Positions 1 to 7,194 of a stretch of DNA of 20,001 nucleotides are shown one piece after another. The translations under genes were made by a program, and so were the position numbers. This DNA is from a virus. The stretch lies in IMG/VR virus record IMGVR_UViG_3300025687_000447, positions 1 to 20,001 of that record. The stretch is one strand, 5' to 3'. Below the pieces are notes generated by a model. That model was not told where the DNA came from. It saw nothing but the letters and a program-made list of their open reading frames with translations, and did not search any database. How positions within the stretch are numbered: position 1 is the stretch's first letter; each line of letters opens with the position of its first letter.

Positions 1-156
1 TTTCCGGAAAATCTTTTCCTTAGCTTTTTGAGCTTTGGTTTTAGCCCTCTTCATAGTGTCAGAAGAACCACGGGTCTCCTCACCGCTAGGGGCTTTTTTA
101 GCTTCACGATCTGCCGCAAATTTCTTCAACAGTTCGGCTGGCATACTTTTAGCCAT
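1..156 (-). CDS. Truncated Lys-rich hypothetical protein (N-terminal 52 residues)
   Basis: The 3' end of this gene lies outside the window. The frame opens with an ATG at 154-156 inside the sequence ATGGCTAA, so it overlaps the stop of the preceding glycosyltransferase by 8 bases, a typical coupled phage junction. The visible part begins MAKSMPAELLKKFAADREAK and is strongly basic and hydrophilic, with Lys/Ala-rich stretches towards the cut edge and no membrane segment. I do not recognise a family. Such compositions occur in small scaffold-like or DNA-associated phage proteins, but nothing here shows that. The evidence for it being a gene is the overlap, the shared strand and the open frame to the window edge. 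Confidence 0.7.
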   Translation of the reverse strand, partial: MAKSMPAELLKKFAADREAKKAPSGEETRGSSDTMKRAKTKAQKAKEKIFRK

Positions 157-964
157 CTGGAAGAAGGTACTTTTTGACTCTTTCCAGTTTAACCGCTTCC
201 TCGGGTAAATCCTCGATTGGGTACGTGGTAATTAAATGATCCTGGCGTCCTAACATGTCTGTACTACCTTCAACAGGCTCAAACTCCTCACAAAGTTTTT
301 GAACTTCAGGACGGTCCCAAATATAAGCTTCTGCGATTGACTTCAACTTAGTCAACCTTCTATCTGAGTCACCCATCCACGAAAAATGCCAACCAGCGTC
401 TCGTTTGCCTACATAGTGATTATTCTGTGTCGAACGCATAGACGATAACGTCCCGTAGTCTTTTAGCTGCTTTACTGTGCTTACAACGCCGCAACGCCAA
501 TCAAAAAGCTCACCAGTAGGTGATACTAATTGTCGGTCAGCCCTGCCGTAGTGCATCGACATCGACAAGCGCACCACTTTATCCTCGTGCTCTTTAACTG
601 CTTCTAGCACTTCTTCAAGCTTGCCGGGGTTAGCGATCTCGTCGCAATCTGAACAAATAAAAACATCATCATCATCCATCAAGTGGAGACCAACTCCAAG
701 CGCGTCTCGCTGTCCTCGCTCACGAACCCAAGGATCCGGAGCTTCTTCCATAGAAGGGAGCTCAACGTGCATAACTTGGATTTTATTTTCTGGAAGCCCA
801 AGCTCTCGAATCGTATCTAGACACGTAAATGGTTTGAGCTCGCCCGTTGCGTGCGTGCGATTAGCGTCAGTGATTAAAAATCCATCAACGTGGTTCTCTA
901 GAGTTCGAATACGAAGCTCTAGTAACTCACGCTCATTAAAGTATGTAAAGCAATCGAGAAGCAC
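149..964 (-). CDS. GT17-type glycosyltransferase
   Basis: The 271-residue protein resembles glycosyltransferase family 17, whose characterised members add N-acetylglucosamine to mannosyl glycans; phage and bacterial members have unknown substrates. Seen in the sequence are the N-terminal FTYFNERELLELRIRTLE block (residues 6-23), an ITDANRTHATG strand-loop (31-41), a WVRERGQRDAL segment (79-89) and the acidic DDDVFICSDCDEIANP motif (98-113), where D106-D109 would hold metal and nucleotide sugar. All of these follow the order seen in GT17. The start is GTG at 962-964: an in-frame TGA lies seven codons upstream, so no earlier ATG is possible. It has no membrane anchor and is probably cytoplasmic. 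It is the second glycosyltransferase downstream of the terminase on this strand. The specificity is not deducible. Confidence 0.85.
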   Translation of the reverse strand: MLLDCFTYFNERELLELRIRTLENHVDGFLITDANRTHATGELKPFTCLDTIRELGLPENKIQVMHVELPSMEEAPDPWVRERGQRDALGVGLHLMDDDDVFICSDCDEIANPGKLEEVLEAVKEHEDKVVRLSMSMHYGRADRQLVSPTGELFDWRCGVVSTVKQLKDYGTLSSMRSTQNNHYVGKRDAGWHFSWMGDSDRRLTKLKSIAEAYIWDRPEVQKLCEEFEPVEGSTDMLGRQDHLITTYPIEDLPEEAVKLERVKKYLLPDG

Positions 965-995
965 AGTGAACCCTGTGAGGTCTCACCATACTAAC

Positions 996-1289
996 TCAAT
1001 CTCGCTCCCGGAGATACTTCGACACTTTTTGTTTTGCTCGCATCAACGCGTTACCGTTTGATTGATCGAGAATCGTACCCTCATCAGTTTCTACCCCGTT
1101 GTACTGCTCATTCGGCGGCGCCGGAGCCTGTGGCTGAGGAGAATACCGATAGTCCATTTCTTCATCAGCCACGCCTTCTGCGAACGCATTACTAGAAGGT
1201 TGATTGGCTTTACGCTGCTCATCAGCAGCCTGCATGTTCATTTGGTATGCCTTTGCAAAACCAAAAGCAGCCTTCGCGTAGGGATCCAT
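996..1289 (-). CDS. Hypothetical protein, Gln/Pro/Ala-rich middle, charged tail
   Basis: This 97-residue protein starts at an ATG that shares its A with the stop of the upstream gene (TGATG), which implies translational coupling. It opens with a short amphipathic stretch containing KAAFGFAKAYQMNMQAADEQ, continues through a disordered Pro/Gln-rich middle (PQPQAPAPPNEQ) and ends in a basic helix (RAKQKVSKYLRERD). It has no cysteines, no membrane span and no family I recognise. Composition and position next to a small spike-base-like gene suggest a virion or assembly accessory, but this is inference. About 30 bases separate its stop from the GT17 start. Confidence 0.75.
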   Translation of the reverse strand: MDPYAKAAFGFAKAYQMNMQAADEQRKANQPSSNAFAEGVADEEMDYRYSPQPQAPAPPNEQYNGVETDEGTILDQSNGNALMRAKQKVSKYLRERD

Positions 1290-1573
1290 CAGTACAGTAC
1301 AAAAACGCCGTTTACGGAACCACTAATTAAAGCAGTGCAGGCAAGAGGAATTAAATCATTACCATCCAGGTTAACTGCAGTTGCGTGCTGACCCGGAGCA
1401 TCTGAAAGCTCAACAGTCAAGTAATCCTTACTACTCGACGTTTTAGCTTCAATAAAAATAGCTCTACAAGTAGGGAAGTTTTTACGACCCTGTGCAGGAG
1501 CCCAGCCGAATCCGCTCGCATAAGGCAGCATTGAAGTCTGCCCGTAAACGGAACCAAACGCGCGGATATCCAT
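1289..1573 (-). CDS. Small beta-rich protein resembling phage spike-base proteins
   Basis: The 94-residue protein is rich in predicted beta strands. Its second half (CRAIFIEAK at 36-44, YLTVELSD near 51-58, then NLDGNDLIPLACTALISGS and a terminal FVLY) has the layout of a short family in tailed phages and gene transfer agents, called spike base proteins: CRA-hydrophobic strand, a small loop, a LPL-type turn and a closing V-LY strand. The resemblance is by pattern only. The ATG start (1573) has no clear Shine-Dalgarno sequence nearby. The gene ends in a TGATG junction with the next gene. A tail-tip or host-contact role is inferred from this resemblance; a general beta-sandwich decoration protein is the alternative. 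Confidence 0.7.
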   Translation of the reverse strand: MDIRAFGSVYGQTSMLPYASGFGWAPAQGRKNFPTCRAIFIEAKTSSSKDYLTVELSDAPGQHATAVNLDGNDLIPLACTALISGSVNGVFVLY

Positions 1574-1602
1574 ATGTAAAGACTGTTTGTTTTATCCTAA
1601 CG

Positions 1603-1893
1603 CTAGGCGCCTTGCTTTTCCAAGTAAGTAATCAATCGGTCGAGGTACCAACGAGCTTTCTTCAGGTCTTCCGCGCCGTTCTTAAATTTTTCGCGAGAGA
1701 CGTATTTCAAAACGTTCATTTTACATCCACCACAAAACTCTTCAGAAGTTAGGCAGGACTCCATATAATCTATAGTCTCTATCGATCCCTGAGTGTAGTG
1801 TGTAGGATGGTTAACGGCATCATCCATTTGCTGCAAAGGCATTAGACCGAGTTCGTTAAGACTTTTTAGCTCTGTCTTATCAGAAGGAAGCAT
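1603..1893 (-). CDS. DUF3310 family protein
   Basis: This 96-residue protein has the hallmark DUF3310 blocks: NHPTHYTQGSIETIDYMES (residues 28-46), EEFCGGCKMNVLKYVSR (51-67) and EDLKKARWYLDRLI (75-88). The family is widespread in phages and is often labelled nucleotide kinase in databases, although its function is not established. The ATG at 1893 is preceded by GGAG at a suitable distance, so I keep the 27-residue N-terminal leader before the domain. It overlaps the upstream glycosyltransferase by 14 bases. Two in-frame ATGs further in could also serve as starts and would still include the whole domain. Its presence among sugar and packaging genes rather than replication genes is slightly unusual. 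Confidence 0.9.
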   Translation of the reverse strand: MLPSDKTELKSLNELGLMPLQQMDDAVNHPTHYTQGSIETIDYMESCLTSEEFCGGCKMNVLKYVSREKFKNGAEDLKKARWYLDRLITYLEKQGA

Positions 1894-2767
1894 AACCGAA
1901 CATCTCCGAAATATCTAAGACGGAGCCTAGCTTCCTTTCTAAATCCAAACTGTACTTAGTATCGCAGTGTTCTACTAACCCACAGGGGGCTATCTGCAGT
2001 TTTTTATTTTCTTGTATTACAGGGACGACACGGCGGTGCTCTTGCCCAGGTAGCAAATTTTCAAACGCCAGACCCATAGAACTTCTGTCAGCCAGCGGCC
2101 AGCAACGAAACTGGGTAAGGTCAAAACTCTTTATAGGGTCAAAACTTTGAGAGGTTATATACTTCTCCGCCATCTCCTGATCCAGAATCATCATCCCCAT
2201 ATAAGGATTTCCTAAAGAGACGAATCCTACAAAGTCGTCTAACGGTGTCAGATAAGACTCAACACGATACGGTCGACCTCCCCAAACATCGCGCGTAGGT
2301 GCATTAAGCTGCCAAACTCGATGGTTGTCGAAAGGAATTAATCTGGACTCATAAGACTCATATCTACAAAAACCGGGCTCTAAATTTAAAGCTCTCAACT
2401 TATCTTTGTACAAGTACCAGTAAATAAAGTTCTCACTTGTGAATACCATATCGTTCTCTGTATATACATAAAAGTCATAATAATTCTGACAAACAGCTTC
2501 ATAGAGAAGACTCTTGTGAGCCCAAGTAAGAGCGTAACCCTCATAAGATTCAGGAGCAACAATAATATTTAAAGCATTAAAGGTAACATTAGGCTCCAAC
2601 AAATCTTTTAAAAGATCTTTGTCACCTTTGTGACCAGAATCTATATAAATAAAAACATCTTTAATTCCAGGCAGTTCCTCGTACCCACGCAGGGTTTTAA
2701 GTAGCTGATCAAACCTAGAAAGAGGATCATGAGCCGTAACAAAAACTAAGAACGTAAAATCTTTCAT
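1880..2767 (-). CDS. Glycosyltransferase, GT-A fold
   Basis: This 295-residue protein begins with FTFLVFVTAHDPLSRFDQLL (4-23), the usual first strand and helix of a nucleotide-sugar-binding GT-A domain. A run of alternating strands follows, then a YVYTENDMVFT segment (100-110), where E104-D106 sit where GT-A enzymes keep their DxD-like metal site. The C-terminal part is rich in aromatic residues and Arg (WQLNAPTRDVWGGRPYRVES) and may form the acceptor site. It has no signal peptide or membrane span. The start overlaps the terminase stop (TGATG), so it is probably translated from the same message. The donor and acceptor sugars cannot be read from the sequence, and the family assignment is by fold motifs only. 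Confidence 0.75.
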   Translation of the reverse strand: MKDFTFLVFVTAHDPLSRFDQLLKTLRGYEELPGIKDVFIYIDSGHKGDKDLLKDLLEPNVTFNALNIIVAPESYEGYALTWAHKSLLYEAVCQNYYDFYVYTENDMVFTSENFIYWYLYKDKLRALNLEPGFCRYESYESRLIPFDNHRVWQLNAPTRDVWGGRPYRVESYLTPLDDFVGFVSLGNPYMGMMILDQEMAEKYITSQSFDPIKSFDLTQFRCWPLADRSSMGLAFENLLPGQEHRRVVPVIQENKKLQIAPCGLVEHCDTKYSLDLERKLGSVLDISEMFGYASF

Positions 2768-4290
2768 CAGTACTCCATCTCGAAATTACCCCGGCGTTGA
2801 AGGAAACACACTAGGTGCGTATATGCGTCTAAAAGATCGTCGTGAGAGGTCGCTCCTATATTAATCAGCTGATCAAAAAGAGCATCAAATTTGCGATAGC
2901 GGTTAAAAATAACTTTTTTATTCTCCAGCAGGCCTAGCGTTCCTCTGAAACGAGCGATCTTATCTCCACGGAAGCCCTTAACCTCATGGATGTGGAGATT
3001 TCCAAGGCCCCACTCATCCAACATCACGCGCCTTAGGTCTGCCGCTAGTGATGCTTGGTATGCGACTGACTCCACCACTAGCGAACAGGTCGAATAAGTA
3101 GGGAAATATTTACCGTCGTTATCTTCTTGTAAGATGCCCCACTCAATAAGCATCTTGCACAACAGATCAATCTTTTCGAGATTACCTATAGAACGCACTT
3201 GATGAGCGTCAATAATATAGTATTTATCTTTTAATCGACCGCCCAAGACAAACGCCGTGTAATCTGACGTTTCGTTTTTGCTAGCGGATAAGTCAATACC
3301 AACAGCTAGGCTATCAAACTCTGTGACGACGTCCCCTTTAACGAGTAGGTCAGGTGAGAGGACTAAGTCAGAAGTCATAACTGGCTGTTGCTGATACTGG
3401 AAAGCAAAAGCAACTGGATCTAATTCTTTCTGACCTAACAGGTAGTCAACGGACCACTGCTCAGGCCAATAGCTAATCGGTTCACCATCGTTGTCATAAG
3501 TTAAAGCTTCTTGCTGTACCTGTTTCCACCCTTTATCAGGGACAAACATCGTTTTATGAATGTCGAGTGGGTGGAACCGAGTACCCAAGCAGATAGCTCG
3601 ACCACCTTCAAAAATAATCGGAGCAATAACAGAGCTCCAGTTATTATTCATCTCCTCCCTAATGGTTGGATTTTTAATATCAGTACTAGATTTAATAGGG
3701 TCATCTACAATCACAAGGTGTGCACGCTTCGACGTGATAGAGCCTCTAAGACCTGCAGCACGTAGAGTAAATTCTTCATCGCCCACACGGCTGATACCTG
3801 CGTAATCAAAATCGATACTCCAGCCAATATCAGACTGCATACCGGACCTCAATTGGACCTTCGGAAATATCTTCCGATAAGTTGATGAGTCGATAATTTG
3901 CTTAATAATTCGACTTTTGGGAATGGCTGTGGCGATGTTGTATGAACAATAAATAATCTGAAGAGGGAGACCAGCCGTAGTGTGCCTCCCGATAATCCAG
4001 GCCGTGAACATATTGAGCACTGTACTCTTGGCGCTACCTCTAGGCGCTAGAATATCTAGATTTGGTCCAGCTATATCCAATAAATACCTGTTACTCTCTC
4101 CAGTAATTAAGTGTTTATGCCATTCCAGCATGTGCGTAGCTGGGGCTTTGTCCATAATCGTACAAAAAGTATGGAAGTCATCAGCCGCTCTTAAAAATAT
4201 ATTGTCAATCACAGAACTTTCTGAGTCTATGGCTTTAGCTGCACGCAGTTTTAAAGCACGACGATACGCAAATGTTTCTCTACTCGGCAT
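2767..4290 (-). CDS. terL: Terminase large subunit (ATPase-nuclease packaging motor)
   Basis: This 507-residue protein drives DNA into the prohead and cuts the concatemer. Seen directly are a Walker A motif APRGSAKST (82-90), a Walker B motif LVIVDDP (192-198), a TRFHPLDIH motif (237-245) typical of the coupling region, and a C-terminal RNase H-type nuclease with acidic residues D333 (AVGIDLSAS), E407 (LVVESVAYQ) and D484/D485 (HDDLLDAY). The length is normal for the family and both active sites look intact. The start is ATG at 4290, 48 bases from a divergent gene. The stop overlaps the next glycosyltransferase (TGATG). The likely small subunit is not directly upstream; a plus-strand sugar cassette separates them. 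Confidence 0.97.
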   Translation of the reverse strand: MPSRETFAYRRALKLRAAKAIDSESSVIDNIFLRAADDFHTFCTIMDKAPATHMLEWHKHLITGESNRYLLDIAGPNLDILAPRGSAKSTVLNMFTAWIIGRHTTAGLPLQIIYCSYNIATAIPKSRIIKQIIDSSTYRKIFPKVQLRSGMQSDIGWSIDFDYAGISRVGDEEFTLRAAGLRGSITSKRAHLVIVDDPIKSSTDIKNPTIREEMNNNWSSVIAPIIFEGGRAICLGTRFHPLDIHKTMFVPDKGWKQVQQEALTYDNDGEPISYWPEQWSVDYLLGQKELDPVAFAFQYQQQPVMTSDLVLSPDLLVKGDVVTEFDSLAVGIDLSASKNETSDYTAFVLGGRLKDKYYIIDAHQVRSIGNLEKIDLLCKMLIEWGILQEDNDGKYFPTYSTCSLVVESVAYQASLAADLRRVMLDEWGLGNLHIHEVKGFRGDKIARFRGTLGLLENKKVIFNRYRKFDALFDQLINIGATSHDDLLDAYTHLVCFLQRRGNFEMEY

Positions 4291-4338
4291 GTTCTTTGAA
4301 AAACTGTCTGTATACTGTTAGCAAGATTCTACCGCCAA
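4291..4338. promoter_or_regulatory. Divergent intergenic region with possible back-to-back promoters
   Basis: Forty-eight bases separate the divergently read terminase and GT4 genes, so both must start transcription here or rely on read-through. The palindrome GTATAC at 4310-4315 gives a TATACT -10-like hexamer (4311-4316) reading towards the GT4 gene and a TATACA hexamer reading towards the terminase. A TTGAAA lies at 4296-4301, but only nine bases from TATACT, too close for a standard -35. No Shine-Dalgarno sequence is visible before the GT4 ATG. The promoter call is tentative. Confidence 0.35.
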
Positions 4339-5511
4339 ATGGCAAAAATTCTCTGGTACGGTGACATTCTCTCGAACACAGGTTTTGCTAGAGTTACACA
4401 CAGCATCCTAGAGCATCTATCTCGCACAAACGAAGTTGTAGCCTTTGGTATTAATTACACCGGAGACCCTCACGATCTACCGTTTAAGGTATACCCAGCT
4501 GGAGCTCAAAATCCCTCAGACCGTTTCGGTATCGGGAGACTGCCACGGGTAGTTGAGCAAGAAAAGCCGGATTTTGTGATTTGTCTCAACGACATTTGGG
4601 TTGTTAACCAAGTGTGGGAGCGAATCCATCTCCTCAAAGACTCTTTAAAATTTAAATTTATTGCATACTTTCCAGTTGATTCTAACTACTACATGAGCTC
4701 TATGCTCTCATATATGAAAGACTGGGATTTTGCCATCACATTTTCAATTGAGCAAGCTCAGCGTCTTCTGATGCAGGGTGTGCAACCAAAGCTTCTTGGT
4801 GTAGTCCCCCACGGCTTAGACCAAGGGAAGTTCTACCCGATTGATCGAGCAGTTGCGCGTAAAGCACTAAGGCTACCCGAGGATAAATTCATCGTTCTTA
4901 ACGCCAATCGAAACCAACCTAGGAAACAGATAGACCTAACAATCAAAGCATTTGCCGAATTCGCCGTAGGTAAACCCGATACTCAGCTTTACCTGCACAT
5001 GAGCGAAAAAGATCTTGGTTGGGACGTTCGAGCTATCTTCGACGCCGAGATGAAGAGAAGAAATCTCGAATCAGATAATCGTTTAATTATGACTACAAAT
5101 AATATCGACTACACTAACGCCCCTTCCGATGAATTACTAAATAAGATATATAACGCGTGTGATGTAGGTATTAACACTGCAAACGGAGAAGGGTGGGGAT
5201 TGGTTTCCTTTGAGCACGCTTCCTGTCGAAAACCACTTGTTCTGCCTAACCACACCTCGTTTAGCGATATCTGGAAGAGTAGCGCTCTCTTAGCAGATAT
5301 CGCAGCTTGGGTCTACGACAAGGATCTCAGTGTCGAGAGAGGCATCGTAGATGTAAAAGATATGGCAGCCATGCTCACTAAGTTGTATGAGGATAAATCT
5401 TTCTACGACGACATAGCTGATTCTTGTTTCAAAGTCACACAAAACCCCGCTTACCGCTGGGATCGAATTTCTGAAGCCTTTAACAAAGCCATGGAGGAGC
5501 TGAGCAAGTGA
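4339..5511 (+). CDS. GT4 family glycosyltransferase
   Basis: This 390-residue retaining glycosyltransferase has a GT-B layout. The N-terminal domain has ILWYGDILSNTGFARVTHSIL (4-24), where the Gly-rich loop and following helix contact the acceptor side. The hinge has VPHGLDQGKFYP (156-167), and the second domain shows the donor-phosphate patch LNANRNQPRKQIDLTIKAF (187-205) and the motif GEGWGLVSFEHASCRKP (283-299), where E284 and E292 match the EX7E pair of GT4 enzymes. All core residues appear present, so activity is likely. It has no membrane segment. It overlaps the next gene by four bases (GTGA), forming a plus-strand pair in a minus-strand region. The sugar specificity is unknown; a nucleotide-hexose donor is expected from the family. 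Confidence 0.9.
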   Translation: MAKILWYGDILSNTGFARVTHSILEHLSRTNEVVAFGINYTGDPHDLPFKVYPAGAQNPSDRFGIGRLPRVVEQEKPDFVICLNDIWVVNQVWERIHLLKDSLKFKFIAYFPVDSNYYMSSMLSYMKDWDFAITFSIEQAQRLLMQGVQPKLLGVVPHGLDQGKFYPIDRAVARKALRLPEDKFIVLNANRNQPRKQIDLTIKAFAEFAVGKPDTQLYLHMSEKDLGWDVRAIFDAEMKRRNLESDNRLIMTTNNIDYTNAPSDELLNKIYNACDVGINTANGEGWGLVSFEHASCRKPLVLPNHTSFSDIWKSSALLADIAAWVYDKDLSVERGIVDVKDMAAMLTKLYEDKSFYDDIADSCFKVTQNPAYRWDRISEAFNKAMEELSK

Positions 5512-6593
5512 CACAATTTCATCGCTATCGCACTTACAACAATCAAGTTGTTAAACGAGCTTTTGTTCCATCTAAATCAGGGTTTCCTTCTGTCTTTGAT
5601 CAAGCACACGACTTAGGTGGAACTTTTACAAAAATAACGTCTGGTTTACCGGAAAACAGCTTTGCTAATTTCAGCCCCTGTGTCATTCAACACAGAGGGT
5701 CGACGCTAATAGCGTGGCGATCTCAACCTGAACACTTTGTGTTTAGGCACGATATGAAATATTTTTACTACAACAACACGCCTACTGATATCTGGATCGG
5801 TCAGCTATTGAAGGATGACACCATCATCGCCCCAAGAAAACTTATCGACAAGCCACACAGACTCAGCTACGAAGATCCAAGGATATTTATCTCGCCTGAC
5901 GACAACTTGCTGTGTCAATTTGTCACTAGCACTTACGCGACAAAGTGGGATTCAACAAACCACAAAATGCTTAAAACCCCGAAAGTCTGCACAGGTGTAG
6001 TAAATGAATTCGGACTGCTTATCGACAAGTTTTATCCGCCAATTGGAGAAAACTACACAGAAGGTAAGTCAGAAAAGAACTGGTGCTTTTTTGCGGATAA
6101 CGAACACCTGCGTCTTCTTTATTCAACACAGCCGATAGTTATAAAAACTCCAGGGGATGCAGACAAAGTAATTGATTCGACATGCCTGAAGTCAGTAACA
6201 GGTGACCACCCTACATTTAATTCAACTGCTCCAATTCTTGTCGAGGACGAGTGGCTGGTGTTTTACCACTGGAAATTTATGTGCCGTGAGCTCGATAAGC
6301 GGCCTTATTTGATGTACTCACTCGGTGCTTACTGCTTAGACAAAAACTTAACCAAAGTTACACGAATGATGAATGAGCCTCTTTTTGTGGGTTCGACAAA
6401 CGATGATCTAGTCACATGGACGGATCCAGTTGGGAACGACGTATCGAATCAACCCGCGTGCATCCTTCCGTTTGGTTGCTTTGTCGATGACGATGAATTG
6501 ACTATGGCATTAGGTGTTAATGACTATTACATGGGTGTATTTAAAACACCTGTGTTAAATGTGTTATCATTAATGGAACCCGTTAACCAGTAA
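5508..6593 (+). CDS. GH130-like five-bladed beta-propeller protein
   Basis: This 361-residue protein resembles glycoside hydrolase family 130 and related propeller proteins, which phosphorolyse or hydrolyse mannosides. The best evidence is SYEDPRIFISP (120-130), matching the GxEDPRI-type motif that carries the proposed catalytic Asp (here D123), and SEKNWCFFADNEHLRLLYS (188-206), matching the E-KNW-F block. PTFNSTAPILVEDEWLVFYHW further on resembles another propeller blade. The start is GTG at 5508, in a GTGA overlap with the GT4 gene, so the two are cotranslated. It could act as a mannoside phosphorylase, a glycan-binding propeller, or an uncharacterised glycosyltransferase partner. No signal peptide is visible, so it probably acts in the cytoplasm or on the virion. 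Confidence 0.7.
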   Translation: MTQFHRYRTYNNQVVKRAFVPSKSGFPSVFDQAHDLGGTFTKITSGLPENSFANFSPCVIQHRGSTLIAWRSQPEHFVFRHDMKYFYYNNTPTDIWIGQLLKDDTIIAPRKLIDKPHRLSYEDPRIFISPDDNLLCQFVTSTYATKWDSTNHKMLKTPKVCTGVVNEFGLLIDKFYPPIGENYTEGKSEKNWCFFADNEHLRLLYSTQPIVIKTPGDADKVIDSTCLKSVTGDHPTFNSTAPILVEDEWLVFYHWKFMCRELDKRPYLMYSLGAYCLDKNLTKVTRMMNEPLFVGSTNDDLVTWTDPVGNDVSNQPACILPFGCFVDDDELTMALGVNDYYMGVFKTPVLNVLSLMEPVNQ

Positions 6594-6613
6594 GTTGCTC
6601 ACACTTGCTGGTT
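6585..6613 (+). terminator. Stop-codon-spanning hairpin
   Basis: An 11-pair stem with one T-G wobble (6585-6595 with 6603-6613, seven-base loop) includes the TAA stop of the propeller gene at 6591-6593. There is no downstream T run, so it is a candidate transcript 3' end or stability structure rather than a classical intrinsic terminator. Confidence 0.5.
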
Positions 6614-6633
6614 CACGAAGCCAAAACGGGCTA

Positions 6634-6657
6634 GAAGGTAGATCTTGATCTACCTTC
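6634..6657. terminator. Perfect inverted repeat between convergent genes
   Basis: GAAGGTAGAT at 6634-6643 pairs exactly with ATCTACCTTC at 6648-6657 around a CTTG loop, giving a ten-pair stem that is nearly symmetric on both strands. It sits between two convergent stop codons, where a bidirectional terminator is expected. Neither side has a clear T tract, which lowers confidence in the terminator call although the hairpin itself is certain. Confidence 0.55.
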
Positions 6658-6663
6658 GCAAAC

Positions 6664-7194
6664 TTAACTCTTTTCTTCCTTCTCAATCGTGCTCCAAACG
6701 ACGATGGAAGCGTCTTCAAGAAGTGAATAAACAGCGGGAACATCTTCAAAACTATTCATTAGTTCCCGCATACACCTATCAGCTCCAGCAAGAAGAAGAC
6801 CTCGTCGGTCGAGTCCGTCAGTTAACTGACGTACAGCTTGGATGTGCGAACGAATTTCTTTTTGAAGAACAGCAATCTTGGTAGCGGCTGTAGCGTGGTC
6901 CAACATACCCGTAAGGGTCATCTGCCTTACGTTATGCAAATCCGTCTTCATCGCATCAATTTCGATGAGAAGGATCTTTCTTAAATCCTCTTTGGGGTAC
7001 TTTTCGTTAACCCACGCTGTTAGGTCGGCAATAGATCCGTTATAACTAGGCTTTAAAAACCGAGCGTAAAGATAAGCCTCTATGTCACTTGTTGCGTTCT
7101 TCGCATAATGCTTAAACGCATCTTGTTGAGATTTATCTAGTGAACTCAACCAACCGCCAACAGTTGTAGAGTCTCCAATCGTGGATTTAATCAC
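6664..7194 (-). CDS. Hypothetical helical protein, possible terminase small subunit
   Basis: The 176-residue protein is predicted mostly helical. The N-terminal part (LDKSQQDAFKHYAKNATSD then GSIADLTAWVNEKYPKEDL, roughly residues 19-71) could form a helix-turn-helix-like DNA-binding unit. The middle (KTDLHNVRQMTLTGMLDHAT and IAVLQKEIRSHIQAVRQLTD) looks like the oligomerisation helices of small terminase subunits. These are impressions, not a recognised family match. The context supports it: it is the last gene of the minus-strand virion cluster, and the large subunit would be the next gene on this strand were the plus-strand cassette absent. The start is GTG in a GTGA overlap with the preceding gene. 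A different DNA-packaging or head-completion role is possible. Confidence 0.6.
   Translation of the reverse strand: MIKSTIGDSTTVGGWLSSLDKSQQDAFKHYAKNATSDIEAYLYARFLKPSYNGSIADLTAWVNEKYPKEDLRKILLIEIDAMKTDLHNVRQMTLTGMLDHATAATKIAVLQKEIRSHIQAVRQLTDGLDRRGLLLAGADRCMRELMNSFEDVPAVYSLLEDASIVVWSTIEKEEKS

Noticed and set aside
621-1391. Plus-strand frames opposite the GT17 gene and its neighbour
   Set aside because: They lie wholly antisense to motif-bearing or coupled minus-strand genes, and their Ser/Arg/Cys-rich translations look like shadows.
1603-1893. Calling the DUF3310 protein a nucleotide kinase
   Set aside because: It has no P-loop or other kinase motif; the kinase label for this family is not supported by the sequence.
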